Assembly: GCA_025618425.1 (NCBI GenBank)
Contig: CM046838.1
Coordinates: 16,393,129-16,457,128 of the forward strand
Reading direction: 5' to 3'
Length of the DNA stretch: 64,000 nucleotides
DNA from: Heliocidaris tuberculata
Lineage: Eukaryota > Echinodermata > Echinoidea > Camarodonta > Echinometridae
Part shown: positions 25,900 to 57,412 of the stretch, one piece after another
Layout of the letters: every line of letters starts with the position of its first letter
Numbering within the stretch: the first letter of the stretch is position 1
Translations under genes and position numbers: made by a program
The notes under the pieces: generated by a model
Seen by the model: only the letters and a program-made list of their open reading frames with translations
The model's database searches: none
What the model was told of the DNA's origin: nothing

Positions 25900-26097
25900 A
25901 TGTCACAAGTCACAGCGCTGAAGAAGACAGTCGAGCAGCTTCGCTCAGAGGCAAAGATCGAGCGGATCACCGTATCTCAGGCTTGTAACCAGCTCCAAGA
26001 ATACTGCTTACAACACGAGGCTGATGACTGTCTACTCAAGGGAATTGCTGCACATGCTAACCCATTCAAGGAAAAGCAAAAGTGCACTATTTTGTAG
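25900..26097 (+). CDS. GNG: Heterotrimeric G protein gamma subunit (complete, single coding exon)
   Basis: A 65-residue G-gamma subunit, the partner of G-beta in the beta-gamma dimer at the inner face of the plasma membrane. Features: an N-terminal coiled-coil helix (about residues 3-30, with KKTVEQLRSEAKIERITVS), a second helix containing LQEYCLQHE (32-40), the near-invariant NPF (54-56) and a CAAX box CTIL (62-65) whose terminal Leu predicts geranylgeranylation. The IERI-x-VS segment resembles vertebrate GNG12/GNG7. The start is fixed by the family length (65-75 aa). The whole coding sequence is uninterrupted, whereas vertebrate gamma genes normally have an intron within the coding region. 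A splice acceptor lies at 25718-25719, so the 5' UTR is probably spliced. It lies on the same strand as DIRAS, about 20 kb downstream with no recognisable gene between. Confidence 0.95.
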   Translation: MSQVTALKKTVEQLRSEAKIERITVSQACNQLQEYCLQHEADDCLLKGIAAHANPFKEKQKCTIL

Positions 26098-27183
26098 GGG
26101 TAAACAAAAATATCTCCCCCGTTATTGAGAAGATATTCGTGAAGTTTGGACTCTCACATAATAAGTAACAAGATCCCTCGATTGATTTCAGTATACCTTG
26201 TACTGTAGCGATCATACAATGAAGCATATTTATTTGGGTTTTATTTTCTGTTTTAATGTGAAGTTGTTCATAAAAGGGGATTCTTTTTTTTTTAACCTAG
26301 CCCCGGTCGACAATGGGTAAAGTGTAATACAAGACACTATTTCGTATGGAAAATGTAAACAACAGAAAAAAGTGATTATGATTTGTTATAGATTACATTT
26401 CTTATCTTAAAATGTAAATTTAGAAATTCCGCTGCAATTCACAGATTGCCACTACATACGAGTTTGTGTAATCTTCTATTTTTATTGGAGGTGTTGGGAT
26501 GGGGCTGCGGTGACGTAAATGAACATTCTCATGTCTAGTGAGAGCGCGCAGAGGTCTTGTCTAATGCCCAGAGTGTGTTCGTAAATTACAAAATAACTAA
26601 TGACGCTACATGTTAGAGAACAAGGGGGAAATCGAAGCATTTACGTTTATGCTGTCCCTATTATCTTCATTTTATATTCCTTCCTTTTCATATTTTACTT
26701 CTCACGTTTCACTCTCCTTCTTTCCTAAATCAATATAATTCTTCTATCTTTATTTGCCCTTTCTCTTCCTCTTTCACTTTCCCTGCATCTCTGTATCGTC
26801 GATTCATCTCTTTTAGTTTAGGATGTGTTAATGAGTCATTGCATTATCAAGATAATCATGCATTTGTACTTGTCAATTGCATGCAATGGTTCGAACAAAT
26901 AGGAGAAGTGGAAATAATTATGTAGAGGTAGAATATTATGTGAGTTGTTATGAGCATTTCTCTCTTGATACACAGTGTGTGTGCGTGTGTGTGTTGAATG
27001 TTGATATTATACATCTGTTATAAATGGTTTGCGGGTGTTCCAAATCTTCTCATAATTATGATGGGGTTGCCGAATATATTCAGTTGGCAAACTGAATCAC
27101 TGAGGAATAATGCCAAATGAGGCTCAAAATTGCATCATACCACACAAACCCTATAGCAAAACCACAGGTTTCCAAGCAAGGAA

Positions 27184-27391
27184 CACTCTAAAAACTTAAG
27201 TGTTAAATCACCATTTAAAAGGGCCGAGGAGTGACAACTTTTCAAAATGGTAGATCAACTCTTTTAAACTGCTGGATTCAGCCTTTATAGTGTTGTATCC
27301 AGCATGTTAAAAATGTTAATCTACAATTTTGAAAAAGTTGTCACTCCTCGGCCCTTTTAAATGGTGATTTAACACTTAAGTTTTTAGAGTG
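27184..27391. repeat. Foldback MITE, 208 bp
   Basis: Arms of about 75-80 bases, nearly identical in inverted orientation: CACTCTAAAAACTTAAGTGT ... GGGCCGAGGAGTGACAACTT at left, complement at right. The loop is about 50 bases. The high arm identity suggests a recent copy. Confidence 0.92.
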
Positions 27392-28441
27392 GAGGGTAAT
27401 AAATAACTTTACTTATTTTTACCTTAAAGGCAACATGATAGGTATATGAATAGTCAATTTGGACTGAATGTTAACAATTAAAGACAGAAAACAACAGCAA
27501 CAACACCAACAACAACAACCCAATATACAGAAGTCGTTGACAGAAAGGAAGTCCATGCAAAGAAATTTTGAAAATATACATGTGTACAACGAGGAGGGAG
27601 AAGTACATATGGAATTCGGTTTTAGTCATAATTGTCTGCACTATCTTTTCTATCACTATATATATCCCATTCCTCGATACCTTTCCCCGTTATCAGTGTT
27701 GTGCAATAGTAGAAGAAAAAAAAATAAGAGGGGGTCGATGATCTGCTTGTAAATGGCCTACAATTTTGTATTTTGTTAATGAAGTTATTTCTGTGTGTAC
27801 TTTTCGTTGCGATATCAAATCTTCGTTCAACTCATTCAGTCAGGTTCCTTATAGTTCATTATTATAATGAAAGACAATTTTAAAAGAAATTCATTCACAA
27901 CATAATTAATTTCACATAATAGACGCCTGGTTATCATAACATTTATTTCAGAATATGAAAATTTCCTGACATATTAACTGTGATGTTTTGTTAAGGTGTA
28001 TTTATAAGATACATGTTATATAACGGTTATGTGATGTTGTAGATAATGTGTCGGGCATGAGATTTCTTTCAAAAATTGATGATTTTGCAAATAGAATTAG
28101 ACTTGAACATTGCATGTATTGGAGCCCCTGTTCTTTTTCTATATAAGAAAAAAAATCATTTTGTACTTGTTGAAGAGGAAGAGTACTCGAACTGGGCAGA
28201 ATATCAAGTTCAATGAAATTTAGATGACCATTTTTAATCAGAGCTACGCAGTAAGCAGTTTCTCGCCGATAAAAAAAAAGAGATGTTTATTATAATAACA
28301 TGGGATACATTCTATGGTAGCCGGTACCTAAACCGGATATTGTTTTTTAGTACTAATAAACTGTATAGAAAGTAAAATTAATGACGATAATATGAAATGA
28401 AAACTACACGGTTAATACAAACAAAACTGCTCATTTAGTAT

Positions 28442-28711
28442 CAGGGGCGGCGCCAGGGTATTTTGATAGGAGGGGCAAGACGACCTAAAGATGACGTCAT
28501 ATTTTTTCTCCATTAAATAACAGGAGTAATATAGAGTTATATGTTTAAGACCTCTCTTTTTAATACTCCTCTTTCTTCTTTCTTCCCTTTTCTTCCCTTT
28601 TCTTCCTCCTTTTCTTCTTTTTTCTTCTTTTTTTTTCTTTTTTCACTACTTGAAAAATCATAGGGGGGGCGGTCGCCCCCTTTGCCCCCCCCCCCTGTAG
28701 CGCCGCCCCTG
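28442..28711. mobile_element. Non-autonomous hAT-type element with perfect 8-bp duplication
   Basis: Ends CAGGGGCGGCGCCAGG and TGTAGCGCCGCCCCTG are inverted copies over the terminal 12 bases. The flanks are identical 8-mers TTTAGTAT (28434-28441 and 28712-28719), the hAT hallmark. The 270-bp body carries a TTC/TCC-rich stretch and a C run but no transposase. Confidence 0.85.
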
Positions 28712-29314
28712 TTTAGTATATCTTTTGTAATCAAAAGTATCGAAACGTATATAGTTTTAAAATGTATAACAATATGGTCGTGAGAGACTCTGACTCTCAG
28801 GCCTTCAAAGTTTTGAATTAAAATCTCATGTTTATAAGAATTTATCACATATTGATAAATTGTTAAAGAATAATAAATACTGAATACCGAGTAGTAGTAA
28901 TTTTAAAAAAATAAAGGGATTACTGGGAGAGAAATAAACCCTTTGGTTCATCAAGATGGAGCACTCGTTCTCCATTAATCTAATTTTATGTCCATTCTAT
29001 ACCCACATGCAGCGCCCGTCTGTTACTGCAAAATGCATATAGATTGTATGATGTCCTTATTTAAGTTACAAACATTTCCAGTGGAGTGCCCCGTGTGTCT
29101 ATACACCTAATTTGCATTATGTGATTATTATAGGGTACCTGCCAAGTAAACGGTTATTCAGTAAATGGTGATTGTTGTACGTTTAGTCAGAATTTCAAAG
29201 CCTTACGACTTGTATGAAATTAAAAAAAGAAACATAAATACAAAATATAAAGACGTTAATGTGATCTGTAAGTTTATCGTAGTTGCAATCGATGAAACTT
29301 GTGCTCTTACCTCT

Positions 29315-29319
<5 letters not shown>

Positions 29320-29370
<51 letters not shown>
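29320..29370. repeat. (GA)n microsatellite
   Basis: About 25 GA units followed by GA-rich sequence to about 29650. Confidence 0.95.
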
Positions 29371-29371
<1 letters not shown>

Positions 29372-29913
29372 AAAAGAGACAGGTAAGAGAGTGGGGTGTA
29401 GAAAGAGCAGGGAGTGAAATACAGAGATACATAGACTGTAGGATTGTAGAGAGAGGGCGGGGGAGACAGAGGGAGAGTTAGGGCGAGAGAGGATCGAGAG
29501 AGAAGGGTGATTAGAATAGGAAGGGGTGCACTGGAGTGTCCAATAAGAAAAAGAGAGGGGGAAGGAAAGGCCAAAAGAAAGAGAGACGGGGGAGTCATGC
29601 AGAGTAGATAAAAAGTCATATCAAAGGACTTAAGAAAGAGAGAGGGAAGAGGTCACAGTTGTTTTGTTGTTTACTGGTTGTTGATTTTTTTATGATAAAC
29701 TGGTAACAACCATTCGACAAAGACATAGTTTAATTTTTTTTTAATTATGGTCGCATGAAAATTAAAAGATTCCCAAGTTTTTTAGTGTTTAAGAAAAGGG
29801 CAATTCCAAACACTTGATACACAAAGTTTAAATAACATAGTAAACCAAAATTAGCATTTGTTTTTATTCTCCATAATTCCTCGATTAATTATGATTAATT
29901 ATGTCATTCCGTA

Positions 29914-31068
29914 CAGAGAAGCGCGCTTTGGGGGAAGAGGGCACAGTACCCCCTACTTTTTCAAGTATAGTGTCATTTTGATTTCTTTTTTTAAATGCCC
30001 CCTTTCGCTCTGATAAGTACACTTTTTACAACCAAATGTGCCCCTTTTCCTTTCCAATAAGTGCCCTTTCACTGATCAGATAAGTGCCCCTTTTCTCTTT
30101 CTGATAAGCGCCCTTTTTCAAATCTGATAATTATACCTTTTCTCTCTTACTAATTAGTGCCATTTTTCCCTTCTGATAAGTGCAATTTTTAATTGTGATA
30201 GGTGCCCCTTTTTACTTTCTAATAAGTTCCCTATTCCTTTCTAATAAGTTCCCTATTCCTTTCTCATAAGTTCCCTTTCCCATTCTAATAAATGCCGATT
30301 TTCAACCTGTGATAAGGCCCCTTTTCAAATCTAATAATTGTCCCATTTTCTCTCAAATATGCGCCCTTTTCTCCTTTGATAAGTTCTTTTTTACTTCTGA
30401 TAGGTACCTCTTTTTCCTTCTAATGAGTGCCCCTTTTCCCCTTCTGTTAAGTGTCCCATTTCATCCCTGATAAGTGCCCATCCCTCTTCTAATAAGTCCC
30501 CCTTTTAAACCATATTTCCCACTGTTTCTTACAAAAAGAGCAATACCTAGCTTCAAAGAATCAGTGCCGCTCTATGTAGTAACATGTACCCCATGTAGTG
30601 GAACTGGAGGCAAGATGGCACAATGCCCACCCCCCCCCCCCTCCCACACCAGAAACAAATTATTTCTCATTCTACTCGCTTGAATGTGCCCATAATTAAC
30701 ACCAAGTAAGGGCAAAATTTTCAGAAAAATTTCCCCTAAAGCGTAAGTATGTTGATATCGATCATTCGACAATTGTCATTGCTTTGGGAGACAAAATATC
30801 CACAACGCAAGGCTTTCAGCATTAGAAAAAAAGTCTGAAAATTTTTGCTCGCTCACTTCGCTTCCTCGCATATGGATCACTGGACCATTACATAAACTTC
30901 TAATTCAGTGAGCTGCATGATGCACTATCCAAAACCACCTAAAGATAGAAATAATTAAAAGATGTATATAGGGTACTACCAATGTAACAAAATTGTCCTT
31001 TTCGCTTTGAGTTTACCCTTTGTAGGTGCCATTTTTTGCTGGTGCCCCCCCCCCCCACGCCGCCCCTG
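29914..31068. mobile_element. Nested hAT-type element, 1155 bp
   Basis: Flanked by ATTCCGTA (29906-29913) and ATTCCATA (31069-31076), an 8-bp duplication with one difference. Right end CACGCCGCCCCTG and left end CAGAGAAGCGCGC are a diverged inverted pair related to the 28442 element. Its body is mostly the minisatellite at 29990-30510. Confidence 0.65.
29990..30510. repeat. Degenerate minisatellite, unit like TCTGATAAGTGCCCCTTTT
   Basis: About twenty imperfect units of roughly 20-28 bases, each built from TGATAAGTGCCC plus a T/C-rich spacer. Two adjacent units (TAATAAGTTCCCTATTCCTT) are identical. Confidence 0.9.
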
Positions 31069-32298
31069 ATTCCATAATAAAATAATGTTACGGAATTGCA
31101 TTAAATTCATTTGTGTATAAATTTATTCAACCCTTAGCCTATACATTGGTTCAGCTTAATATATAACAAGACAATTATCAACTAAAGTAGATAGAATGAG
31201 CTCACTTTCCAGTATGAAAATTATATCAAATTTAATAATTTGGTTATGTTGGTTATTGTGTACAGAACAAATGGGAAAATTGTGTTTTCTTATTCAATTT
31301 GTTAATGGGATGTATTTCTTACCTCTCTATAGCTTAGGATGTCCTGTATTTTAGACCTACATATTGACCTAGATGATAGTATTAAATAGAGCAAATCATA
31401 TGATGAAATTTTGAATATTGAAAAACAATAAAATACATAAGAAAGGTACATAACAATCATATAAAGTACATGCAGTATAAAATGGAATGTAATGATTAAA
31501 TCTATGTAGATATCTTTTTAAGCTTAGAGGCATTTTTTTAAATGAATACTCTTCAGAATATTTCAAAAATCTAATTTTTAACAAATATATGAATTTATGA
31601 TTTAAATTTGCATGAATTATAGTAAATAAGTAAATACTGATAGAGCAATTTTTAACACAGATATCTTAGGTCATCCACACTTACCGAATTGTTTGCTCAA
31701 TCTATGTTTAAAGCTACGTTTATTATTGATATAACATGAATTTTATATACTATTTCCCATTACTTTCAGAAGTCATTCCGTAACAGTCATTCCATAACGC
31801 TGTTTCATTTTATATTTTGCATCATATTTCAAATATTTTCAAACATATTTCCAGGAACGTGGTGTCATATCAAAGCTAACATACTACAGAATGCCACAGC
31901 AATTTTGAAAACCTTTTGAAACTTTTCAATCTTGAAAAGTTCACAGAGTTTGAGCAATGTTTACTCTGGTTGAAAAGTCATGTCCTTTTTGTGTCATTCC
32001 GTAACGAAGCAATATAATACCTAATATTTCGTAAATCTGATGAATGGTTGACATGAAACTGAACAATAAGTTGTAAAAGTACCTCCTCTATGTTTATGTA
32101 TTGTATATCAATTTGAAAATATTCATTACGATGTTCATAATATTCTTTTTTCAAACTTAAAAATTCTTCGTGAATGTCGTTCCGTAACGCTTGGAATTGC
32201 CCAAAATTGTTCGACGCACCGGAGCGGATCGAAAATTTTCCGGGGGGGGGGGGGAGGGATTCAAGGAAAACGATTTAGGGTCAGTTAAGCTTCTTCCG

Positions 32299-32376
32299 TC
32301 AAATAATAATAATAATAATAATAATACATGTAACTTATATAGCGCCAAATCCACTCTGTGGAGTGCTCAAGGCGCA
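32299..32376. repeat. (AAT)n with GCGC core, copy 2
   Basis: AAT units followed by ACTTATATAGCGCCAAATCC and TGCTCAAGGCGC; related to 8431-8472. Confidence 0.5.
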
Positions 32377-32975
32377 TGTAGAAATTAATTAAGAATTAAT
32401 TATTCTTAATCAAAGAAATAATATGGCATCAATCCGCCCCCAAAAGATAAATATCGGGTAGTTCCTCTCCCTGAGGCCAGCCCCTCCCCCCAAGAAAAAA
32501 TATCGCACCAGTTTATCCCAAAAGGAAAAACATCGTGCCTGTTGAAAATATGGTGTATAGGTTCCCCCGTCCCCCGAAGCAATCGGGCCAGTTCTCCTCG
32601 ACATTCTAATTCGGTGGAGCCTTGTTTCTTTTCTTCTTTTTTTGCCAATTGATTGGGATATTTGTCCCCTTATCCCCTCTTCCCGGCCATGCATGTAGCT
32701 GCGACACTGACTATAGCCTGAGTGGGCCGGGTCGAATCGAAAATCCTTCAACCAGATTGCAGTCACTCTTCTCACCCCCCCCCCCCCCCTCCCCCTGTCA
32801 TCTATTCCTGTATGTATTCGGACCTGAGAACAAGTGTATGGCTGTTTACTGTTTTAATTTTTAGGGAAATACTGGCACCATTGCCCAAATTATGACTACG
32901 CAGCTGATACTACATTGAAATGAAATAAGAAAGGATGCAAAGATAGAGAAACCAGGGTAAGAGGAGAGATATACT

Positions 32976-33733
32976 CAGCGGCGTCACTAGAGGGGGTGTG
33001 GGGTCTCACCCCCCCCCCCCCCACTCAAAAGGGAAAATGAGAAGAAAAAGGAAAAGAAAAGGGGAAAGTAAAGGAAAGGAAAAGCTGGCAATTTTTTTTC
33101 TTTGGCTCCCTTGCTTCGCTCGCAACAATTCATATTCGGGCAGCGAGGTTCCAGGGGGGTGTTTCATAAAGCTGTTCGGAAAGTCACGCATGACTTTACG
33201 AACGACATGAATATGAAGTGCCAGATAGGATGCCCTAAGTTTTTCCTGATGTTTTAACAAAATGTGACTGTATTGAAAAGTTGATATTCTGGCAAAATGG
33301 GCCCATAATTATGATCGAGATCTCTATATATCTGCGATTTTCATTCATTATTATCTGTGGGGAGAGAGATTAAGGTGCAAAATGCCTCCCCCTTCGACAA
33401 TGAGTAAAGCAAAGTTCCGATATTCGGGCAACCACCACTTCATATTTGAGCAGAGAGGTGCCAGAATATCCACATATTTTGGGCATCGAGGTTCCCGGGG
33501 AATTATTTTACTTCCGCAGGCAACTTCTGCATATTTTCACTACAAAAAAAATCATAAAAATTTGAAATTGATATTCTGGCAAAATTTAGGCGTCAGAGCC
33601 CTTGTGAAAATGGGCCCGTGTGATCAAGATCTCTACCTCTGCGATTTTCTTTTATCATTATTTGTGTGTGGGGGGGGGGGCAAATTTGGATGTCACCCCC
33701 CCCCCCATTCAAATTGTTCTAGCGACGCCCCTG
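32976..33733. mobile_element. hAT-type non-autonomous element, 758 bp
   Basis: Ends CAGCGGCGTCACTAGAG and TTCTAGCGACGCCCCTG are inverted with few mismatches. The flanking 8-mers GATATACT and GAGATTCT agree at six of eight positions. The body has internal partial duplications (CGGGCAGCGAGGTTCCAGGG near 33138 against related text near 33486; AATTTTGAAA/GATATTCTGGCAAAAT twice) and runs of C and G. Confidence 0.7.
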
Positions 33734-33994
33734 GAGATTCTGAGAGAATGGGAGACAGATACGACGGGAGAAAGAGAGAGAGGGGGGAATGAGGGGATGA
33801 GAGAAGCTTGGGGAGATGTCAGGGGATCGAGTCAATGTTGCATTTCAAGTTCTGAATACACGGGGACACGGAAGACCTGGGTTCCTACATTTTCCGATCT
33901 CTATACTTTCAACCCTCTTGGTTCCTCTTACGGTACTTATATCATATTTCTTTAATTGTCATTAGGCCTACTGATTTTCATCATTATTTCTTAT

Positions 33995-34013
33995 CCCCCC
34001 CCCCCCCCCCCCC
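33995..34013. repeat. Poly(C) tract upstream of CARM1
   Basis: 19 consecutive C about 240 bases before the CARM1 ATG. Confidence 0.9.
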
Positions 34014-34249
34014 ATGCCCGCAGATTGCAGACTTCTGAATATAATGTTCTTGCCGCTGAGGGCGCAAAATTTACACGCGTTCAACATTTCATTCATTACA
34101 ATCAATGCAATGCATGCAATCGAATCCGCTATGTAGCTACATCAGCTATATCTAGCTCTGCGCTGCTTTTCCATGCATGCGCTGAAGAATGCATGCAGTT
34201 TTCGTACACACACATAATTATACGCACATCGCGGGGGTTAAATATCATC

Positions 34250-53376
<19,127 letters not shown>

Positions 53377-55122
53377 TAATCATGCAAACTCTTCATCATG
53401 GGAATCTGTGGAATGAACTTCATGGGTAACACTGTGGAACAGCCATAGTTAATATGTTCTTGGTAAAGTCCATGGTATTTGATATTTTTTTTAACCCCAT
53501 ATGTTACCAAGTATAGTGGAATAATGACCATTATAACTGACCCTGAGGTTCACTGGTGGTCTATCAAATTGATGCAGTCATCAGAAATACTAAAATCTTT
53601 GATGTAGTTGGTAGCATGTGGGACAAGATACCTTGGACTTTCCTTCTTACATTCTATAACAGTTAACACCTAGTAAACATTGTTTAAGAATCATATCTTG
53701 AATAGCACTACATGGAGATGGTTCTTAAACCTTTATTTGTAGGAGGGCAGGGAGACCATGGAAGATATTAACTGTTTGGTGCCTTTTCATGAGTTCTGAG
53801 TAAAACCCTAGTCATGCTCCATGCAGCTCAATTTTTGAAATCCCAACCCATTAGGCATAATTCAAATTTACTACCAAATATTTTGAAATAAAAACAGTTA
53901 ACCCCCCAATCCCTCCCCCTCCATGTTAATTTCGGTACTGAATACCTTTGTTGACAAAGGAAAGGTCAAAATGATACATCTTGAATGAGATGGGGAAAGA
54001 GAGAAAGATTACTGTTACAGACAGCGCTCTTCTTTTGGAACGTTAATTGAGTTGTATGCAAAAAATTGGAGCTCTCCTTGTTATTAAATAGAATCATTAG
54101 AATCAAATTAGAACCAACCTGTAATTTTCTTCTCATTCCCCTACTTAGTTTCATCTTAATTTTCACACCACAACAACCAATCTAGCTTCCAATTTCTTCG
54201 ATAGTCTCTCATTCCGCCCCTGAAATATTTAGGTATAAGAGGTAAAGTTAAAAGAATTTCCCTTTCCACAAATTATGCTAATGCTTGCTGTTTGTCCCTT
54301 CAGTATATTCTGTACAATTAATTCCTTCATAAAGAGGAGAGCATGAACTAGGTGTCAATGCACTTTATACTGAGCACGTTAGCTCAAATGTAAATATTCA
54401 GTACCATGTACTACTTATATTGGGGAGTTCAGTTTTTTCTTCTTTTTTTTTTTTACATATATTTTTTATAAGCATTTTTTTTTAGTATTCCTAAGTTATT
54501 TGAGTGATCTGGGATATTTGCATGGATTTTAGTAGTACTTGAACACAAAAAAGTATTTCACCTGTTGATACTTGTATATGTACCACACAGTGGAGATTGA
54601 CATTTTATTTATATCACCATTACAAGGTAATCCTCAGCTGTTTTCCGGTGTCCTTTGGAAAACTGTTCATTATCTTCGACTTTTATGGCTGTAAGATATT
54701 AGTGTAGATAGATAGTTGTCTTGGATGGTTTTTTGGAGTTTGAATCTGAAATTTGTACCATCTGTCTATTGTGCCATAAATGAATGTATGGACCCTCTAA
54801 GATGAATCAATTCTAATGTATTCCTTTTTTAGATAAGATCACCAAGTTCCTCTATCGAGCTTTGAGAATATAGATGACACTGTGTAGTTACATGTAGATG
54901 TTCAGTAGTGTAAATTTGCAATGCTAACAGTTTGATTTACATTGCCAATATTTCATTTGCAATCAAATTGAATCGGAGTGTGCCCCTTTCCGCTCATTCA
55001 ATTTTAATGAATAGAGATTAATCTTTCTTTACACTATCCAGAGTTTTGCAATTTGATGGGTTCTATTTTCTTCCTTTTGTACTTTGGATTGGGCAGGAGT
55101 GTCATTAAATGTGTAATATTAA

Positions 55123-55128
55123 AATAAA
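55123..55128 (+). terminator. Candidate polyadenylation signal for CARM1
   Basis: AATAAA about 1.75 kb after the stop codon, in sequence still free of obvious repeats. A nearer AATAAA near 53887 is an alternative. Transcript evidence would be needed to choose. Confidence 0.35.
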
Positions 55129-55274
55129 GAAAAAGTTGAAGGGTATGTGTATTCAAGCTGCAGAATTGTTGGAGGATTCAACAATTATTTTTATGCCCTC
55201 TATGATGGCTCTAACAACTATTTTGACATGACAGAATAGTTGGATTAACTGTAGCTAATCTTGCTCTGCTATTT

Positions 55275-55275
55275 G

Positions 55276-55308
<33 letters not shown>

Positions 55309-55336
55309 TCTCCCTCTCCCTCTCCCCCCCCCCCCC
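55275..55336. repeat. (CT)n and C run
   Basis: CT units followed by CCCTCT and 11 C. Confidence 0.95.
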
Positions 55337-55611
55337 TTGCTGTCTATCCTGTCTTTATTTTTCCAGTGTATCTTTTTAAATAGTTCTGTTAATAAGTCAA
55401 CTAACATCAATGAATTTCATTATATCCACTCCTATATGTAGTTTGTTTACCATCTGCAATGCTCCATACAGTGCACTTAATTATCTGTTGTTGTTTAGGT
55501 GTTTTTCATTTAGACTTAAAACTAATATTATTTCTCTGTCAGCATCTCTAAACTGACTAGTCCTGAGTGCCCAACTTCCAAAAAAATAGCTTTTATCAGG
55601 ATGGATCTTAA

Positions 55612-56171
55612 GGGAAATCCAACCTTAAAGGGGAAAAATCAAAGAAGCATATTGGTGAAAGTTAGAACCAAATTGGACAATCAAGAAAGTTATGAATTTT
55701 TAAAAGTTGCAATCATAATACATATGGGAATTTCAAATTGGCCAAATCAGTAATGTCACTATGAGGTAGTGGCGGACAACTCCCCCATTTGCTCCAACAC
55801 ACAAAATGACTAAAATATTATTTTTTTTCAAAATGTATTATTCAGTAGGATCTTTTTCTTTCTTGAGGACCTATAATAATTTGCTATCTACAACATATTT
55901 TAAGTACTGCCCCAAGGGAAAAGGCGCTTAGGAGAAAACCGCAAATTAGTGATATTTCATTGTACAACAAACGGCAGAGTTGACTGCCACTATGTCACAA
56001 TCGACTCACCAAATTGGCAATTTGAGATTCGCATGGATTTAGTGATCTCATTATTCAAACATCCATAACTTCCCTATTCCTTGTCGGATTTCTTTCAAAC
56101 TTTCACCATCCTGTTTTTCTCATTTTTCTGCTGTCACACAAATCATGTTATTACCAAGGTTGGATGGCTCT
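55612..56171. repeat. Foldback family A, copy 1 (about 560 bp)
   Basis: Left end GGGAAATCCAACCTTA preceded by TTAA (55608-55611); right end ACCAAGGTTGGAT. Its interior matches the complement of the element at 62613-63196 along its length (for example CATTTTGTGTGTTGGAGC and GATCTTTTTCTTTC). Confidence 0.85.
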
Positions 56172-57412
56172 TGAATTAATCATTGGGAGTATGAAGGCCT
56201 AGTTGATGATAACAACCATCATATGATTTGTTGATGATAAATAAGTTTAGACTCATGTACAGGTAGGTGGTGCACTTATCTGCTTAATGATACATACATG
56301 CATAGAAACAATTGGCTCCTGCTGAATAGGAACTGGGCCTGTCAAAAGTAAAGACACGTGTCGTATAACTGAGATACAGTTTCTGCAAAAGCGTCCATTT
56401 AGGGGGTGGTAATGATAATGTTTAAAATTGATTTAAAAATGCATGATTGGTCCCCAATATGACTGAATTATTGCAAGTACTGTGAAGATATGTGCAAGAA
56501 AATCATGCACTAGTATTTACATTTACATTTTTTTACCCCAAAAAATGAAGATTGATCACGGAATTTGGTATTCTGTAGTTCATTCTCATGCTACTCAAAG
56601 GTACTAGTACTGCATTTACATACACTTTTTGTTCTGACATTAGGAACCTAGAATATGTTGCGCTTTTATATTTCAGTATTATGGTCATTAACTTTTTCAA
56701 GAAAAGGCAAGGTATTTGTCATTTTGTGTTCCATATTTCACCACATATAATGGAAATTTCTCATTAATGTCAGAAAAACAATCTCCCTTGACTTTTGGTC
56801 TGATCCATGCTGTAGTAGGCTTGTCAGCTTAAAAGGATTAGCAGGCATACATGTACTAAAGTCTTCAGTGTAATCAGCAGCATGTGGGATGAAACATCTT
56901 CAACTCGTCCTGTTGTAATTTGTTCTGTTGATGTAACTTTCTTGCTAGGGCCGTCACTTTACGGCTTATCACTGTAACATGGTATATATGTATAATGAAA
57001 GCTTGGTGCGACATAAATGCACCCAAATGATGTGATTGTGAAACAACACCTGCCTTAACTCAGTAAGATTTGAAAAAAGTTACCTCCTTTTTTTGCCCCA
57101 TTCCCATGAACTTGGTAGCAATCCTTTCGTCCAGTTGTTCCTGATGACTTAGTTGTTTCATTATGACTGTATGTATGTTTGTATGTGTATAGCTCCATTT
57201 GTCTGTAGACAGGTAGATTTTTCTGTCCATGTTTTCATACTAATAAACCATATCTCAATGCACATTGACACAGCCTATAAATTCTTCTCTTATTTACTCG
57301 AAACACAGACTACTGCTATATATTGTTAGGATGATGCATGAATTTAGCCATTGTAAGTGAGTTTTTCTAATAATGAGAAATTTATGTGATGGTGCATTCC
57401 ATGTACATAATA

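Larger units (their letters stand above)
29797..32206. mobile_element. Composite element with TTCCGTAAC sub-repeats (outer element)
   Basis: The left end GGGCAATTCCAAACACTTG and right end CGCTTGGAATTGCCC are inverted. Inside, the word GTCATTCCGTAAC recurs at about 29904, 31772, 31787 (variant), 31993 and 32176, and once inverted at 31087. Clustered short repeats near the ends are what transposase-binding sites look like. An hAT-type element has inserted inside it (29914-31068). No protein-coding frame. Confidence 0.55.
26098..34249. other. G-gamma to CARM1 spacer, 8.1 kb
   Basis: No coding exon recognised. The sequence downstream of the G-gamma stop is presumably its 3' UTR. The rest is dominated by foldback and hAT-type elements listed separately. 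The last 200-250 bases before the CARM1 ATG are less repetitive and probably hold its 5' UTR/promoter; no TATA box is evident. Confidence 0.55.

Noticed and set aside
33956..34249. In-frame upstream extension of CARM1 exon 1
   Set aside because: The frame is open, but the translation starts in a poly(C) tract and does not resemble CARM1; the ATG at 34250 gives the family length.
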